This document shows positions 61,151-64,000 of a DNA stretch of 64,000 nucleotides, one piece after another. A program made the translations under genes and the position numbers. The stretch covers positions 4,068,501 through 4,132,500 of the forward strand of contig CM060131.1 in assembly GCA_030522415.1 (NCBI GenBank), read 5' to 3'. Origin of the DNA: Channallabes apus (Eukaryota; Chordata; Actinopteri; Siluriformes; Clariidae). The notes beneath the pieces are model-generated. The model did not search any database, was not told the origin of the DNA, and worked only from the letters and a program-made list of their open reading frames with translations. Numbering within the stretch: the stretch's first letter is position 1; every line of letters starts with the position of its first letter.

Positions 61151-61456
61151 CTCAGCAAAAAGGGGGCGTGGTTTGGTGGGGAAACTTCACAAAGCTGTTT
61201 TTGACTTAAACTTCCAACCAATCACTACAATCCGTACCGCTACGTTAGGTTTACTGCAAGCAACATAAAAGCAGATGCTTTTAAATGCATTTATTCAATC
61301 GATTCTTACACTATACACTTAATTAGACATCCACTGTTAAATAAACAAATGAAACAGAAGGTAAATACGTTTTTATAATTTGATTACAAAAGTTGTTTTA
61401 ATGAATTAATCCACTCCACCCGAGAAATGAGAGGTCTCTATCAAGTTTGAACTTGG

Positions 61457-61535
61457 TGACGTCACTCACGCTCCGTTACTACAGCAGCAAGCTGGACATG
61501 AGCCTGACGTGCACGTGACCGATAGATGGCGGTAC
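61457..61535. promoter_or_regulatory. promoter-like patch: CRE, E-box, YY1-type motif
   Basis: Perfect TGACGTCA (61457-61464), CACGTG (about 61513-61518) and agatggcgg (about 61525-61533) within 80 bp. These are common in TATA-less vertebrate promoters. It lies about 0.9 kb upstream of the vasp ATG, so it could serve vasp or a divergent gene. Confidence 0.4.
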
Positions 61536-63909
61536 AACGCTACGCCTGCTCTGATTACTGTGTTCAAATGTTTTCATTCAAGAGAAAGAGAAAACACCAT
61601 TACAGGATGATTGTCATATGCTTAGCTCCACAAATGTGTGTTTCACAATGTATTTACTATTGTAGTGTTTTGCACCATAGTTTCTGGTCCCAGGGAAACA
61701 ACATTTTGTATTGATGCTATACAGAGATATAATGATGATGATGATGATAATAATGATAATAAAATCTAGTTAACAGTTGATTTAAAAGACTGATATTGAT
61801 CACACATTGAAGCCACATTTCGCTGCTTTTGAAAAAAGAGGTGGCCAGCATTATTTTTCACATTAACCTAAATGGCTGAGTGTCGTTTATTAAAATCCAA
61901 CACACGATTTTCAAAATTATTCCTCTTTTAAAGTTTTTTATGAAGTTATTCTTCTTTAATATTAAGACAGCTGGTCGTATTCAGGCTGACATAAACCTAC
62001 TATCTTAAATTAATCAATCCGTACAATGTAAAGAAGCCTGGTTTACTGTATTGTAATCCGTGATCTAACAGTTTGCTCACCTCTACCGTAGACCCAGGGT
62101 TTTATAAGCTGTTGGGAAAAAAATAATAAACATAAGCATGCTTATTTGCCTTGTAGTAGTTTCAGGATTAGTGTTTGTTTTAGTTCAGCAAATAAAGAGC
62201 TCACCCAATATATTAAGCTTCTTTTTTTTAGCATGTAAGTTTTCAGGTCACTTGCAGAAAGCCAGATTTGTGGTTAGGTTGATAAAAATCATCACAATAC
62301 ATGGTTTGCATGAAGTCAAGATTAATTACCTTCACAGCTGATAAGACCTAAGAGGCCCAAACCTGTTCTCTACAGCCTTTCCAGAGGAACGGAGGATATT
62401 ATACCATCAAAGGTCATTCAATCTGGAATGGCATGGTCAACCAGCACAAATCTGTGATGGCCAGGTGTGTACAAGTGTTTGTAAACATTGTGTATGAGAG
62501 GGGTCCACACCACACTAAGTACTAAGCACTACAGTACTACGGAATTCATTTAAAAAAGTATATATTTTTTGCTATACTTGAATCTAGATAATAAATATTA
62601 CAAACTAAAAGTTTTTCTTGCTGAATGATCACTTTAAATCAGATTTTCACCTGTTTGTAATGAGATCTCTTTTAAAGCTTTATCTTGGTATCAATTTTCA
62701 CAGGCACCAACACACTGCAGGTGATAAATATATAGGGTGTGTGTGTGTGTGTGTATGTCCAATATCATAACCTCAATGGCTCCCTTTTGGATTTATTTTG
62801 CATAAAATAGGCCATGGGGTCTATTATTTTATCTTTTAAGCAGAGGTAATCTATATGGTCAGAAGTTTGTGGACACCTGACCTATGCACCCATATGTGCT
62901 TATTGAACACCTCATTCCAAGGTTGAGCTTCCCCTTTGATAGTATATCCTCTAATTCACTTCGAAAGCTTTCCACTTTTTGGAGCATGGTTATGGGGATT
63001 TGTGCATTCAGTCAGTTCGTATTGTCCCACCCTCTCGTTTGAAGTACTGTAGTATTTACTTTGGGACACAGCCAGTTGGCTCGATATCCAGAATTGTTCA
63101 ACACTGACTCTCTATGTAGTGAACACAACTTGCATTAATACCACAGGTAGGGGACTTGTTTGTTTAGAACAGGATTTAATAAGGTAGATTGAGATTTGGG
63201 ACATGGTCCAAGACTGCACCTGGACATCAACACAATATTAGTATAAGAGCAGTATAAATTAGAATGTAGATTATTTTAAATATTTATCATCACACATATA
63301 CAGTTTATGGCGATACAGCATGCAAACTCTTTTTTTTTTTTCATTTGTGATCAGATATTACTACCTTGTATCTGTTGTTCAGATCAGGACCTTTTTGTTT
63401 CATTATGTTTTACAAATTTTGATGATCTGAAATCAAGCAAGGTGTGAGGACACTTGTATTTTTTTGGACTCTGTGTGAAGTGTTAGTTGGCATATCTGTT
63501 GAGTAATACTGGAGCATGAAATCGTAACATAATCACTGCATGTCTGTACAAAGTGATTTGCTTCACACCCCAACACTGGTTCCTCTCCTTAGTTGCACTG
63601 TACAAACTATTTGTCTCCAGGTAAAGAAATACTTTTTTTTTTTTATACAAAAAAACTAGAGGATTTGTCCACCTTTGTTGATTTGCATCCATTTTTTATT
63701 TCTTCCAGGCAAACGACAGGTACAGGTACCAACCAGGGAGAGAGTGAAGGTGCAGCTATTCTTCTCAATATACAAGATACCCACAGTTAGATAGTGCTTC
63801 TCTGACTGACCAACAGCAATTTGGCTATGATACAGTATCAGTGACTCAAGCTTACAATCCCTTAAAAATGGGAAGTTTCTTTCTTCTAATAATGCTAAGC
63901 TCCCTCACC

Positions 63910-63995
63910 TGAGCCAAGTTGTTGGCGGGTTGGATGGTCCACTGTGGCGACCACATAACAGGAGGAGCCGGAAAACTAACAACATCATCATCCAT
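63910..63995 (-). CDS. candidate partial exon at the window edge, unidentified gene
   Basis: The minus strand reads MDDDVVSFPAPPVMWSPQWT IQPANNLAQ with no stop and runs into a donor GTGAGGG at 63909. An ATG at 63995 could start it, or an acceptor-like ttgttag at 63976 could begin it later. No domain is recognised. A repeat-derived frame is possible. Confidence 0.3.
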
Positions 63996-64000
63996 CAGTA

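Larger units (their letters stand above)
60951..63909. other. right flank
   Basis: 61000-61200 is GC-rich with a CCAAT-like gattggctaatattagccaatc inverted repeat (61129-61150). A CRE/E-box patch follows at 61457-61535. From 61540 on it is AT-rich, with a Tc1-like or other repeat scrap at 62855-63070 (gtttgtggacacctgacct, cacctcattccaa). No gene recognised. Confidence 0.5.

Overview
This is eukaryotic, almost certainly teleost, genomic DNA. It has short exons with GT/AG introns, CA/TA/GA microsatellites, and many Tc1/mariner and hAT transposons, RTE/L2-type LINE tails and tRNA-derived SINE-like repeats of the kind common in bony fish. An otophysan (catfish- or carp-like) fish would fit the repeats, but I cannot fix the species.

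Two complete protein-coding genes can be read exon by exon, both on the minus strand. (1) akt2, the serine/threonine kinase AKT2: 13 coding exons between 19990 (ATG) and 8519 (stop). Splicing in silico gives 476 residues with every intron phase consistent. A probable non-coding first exon and CRE-containing promoter lie near 28401-28530. (2) vasp, the Ena/VASP actin regulator: 13 coding exons between 60560 (ATG) and 36058 (stop), 409 residues, all phases consistent. The two proteins act in the same general arena (PI3K-AKT signalling; actin assembly at the leading edge). Human AKT2 and VASP both lie on 19q13 and their paralogues AKT1 and EVL both on 14q32, so the linkage looks ancestral.

Layout: 1-8155 is flank with repeats and one weak candidate exon of a further minus-strand gene. 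8156-28530 is akt2, whose introns hold a Tc1 copy, a BED-finger hAT copy, a second Tc1-like copy, a BED-fragment hAT element and two hAT deletion derivatives. 28531-34060 is intergenic: RTE LINE, SINE-like repeats and two Tc1 relics. 34061-60950 is vasp, with a Tc1 nested inside an older Tc1-like element in intron 2 and a short hAT-type element nested in a Tc1 relic in intron 4. 60951-64000 is right flank with a CRE/E-box promoter-like patch and a possible exon cut by the window edge.

Nothing resembles a bacterial-type system, CRISPR array or viral genome. The most unusual biology is in vasp: all three classical PKA/PKG phospho-acceptors of mammalian VASP are absent, a Mena-like QERER repeat is encoded by a 15-bp minisatellite, and one intron carries AT-dinucleotide tracts near both splice sites. 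The transposon nesting with exact target-site duplications is also clear.
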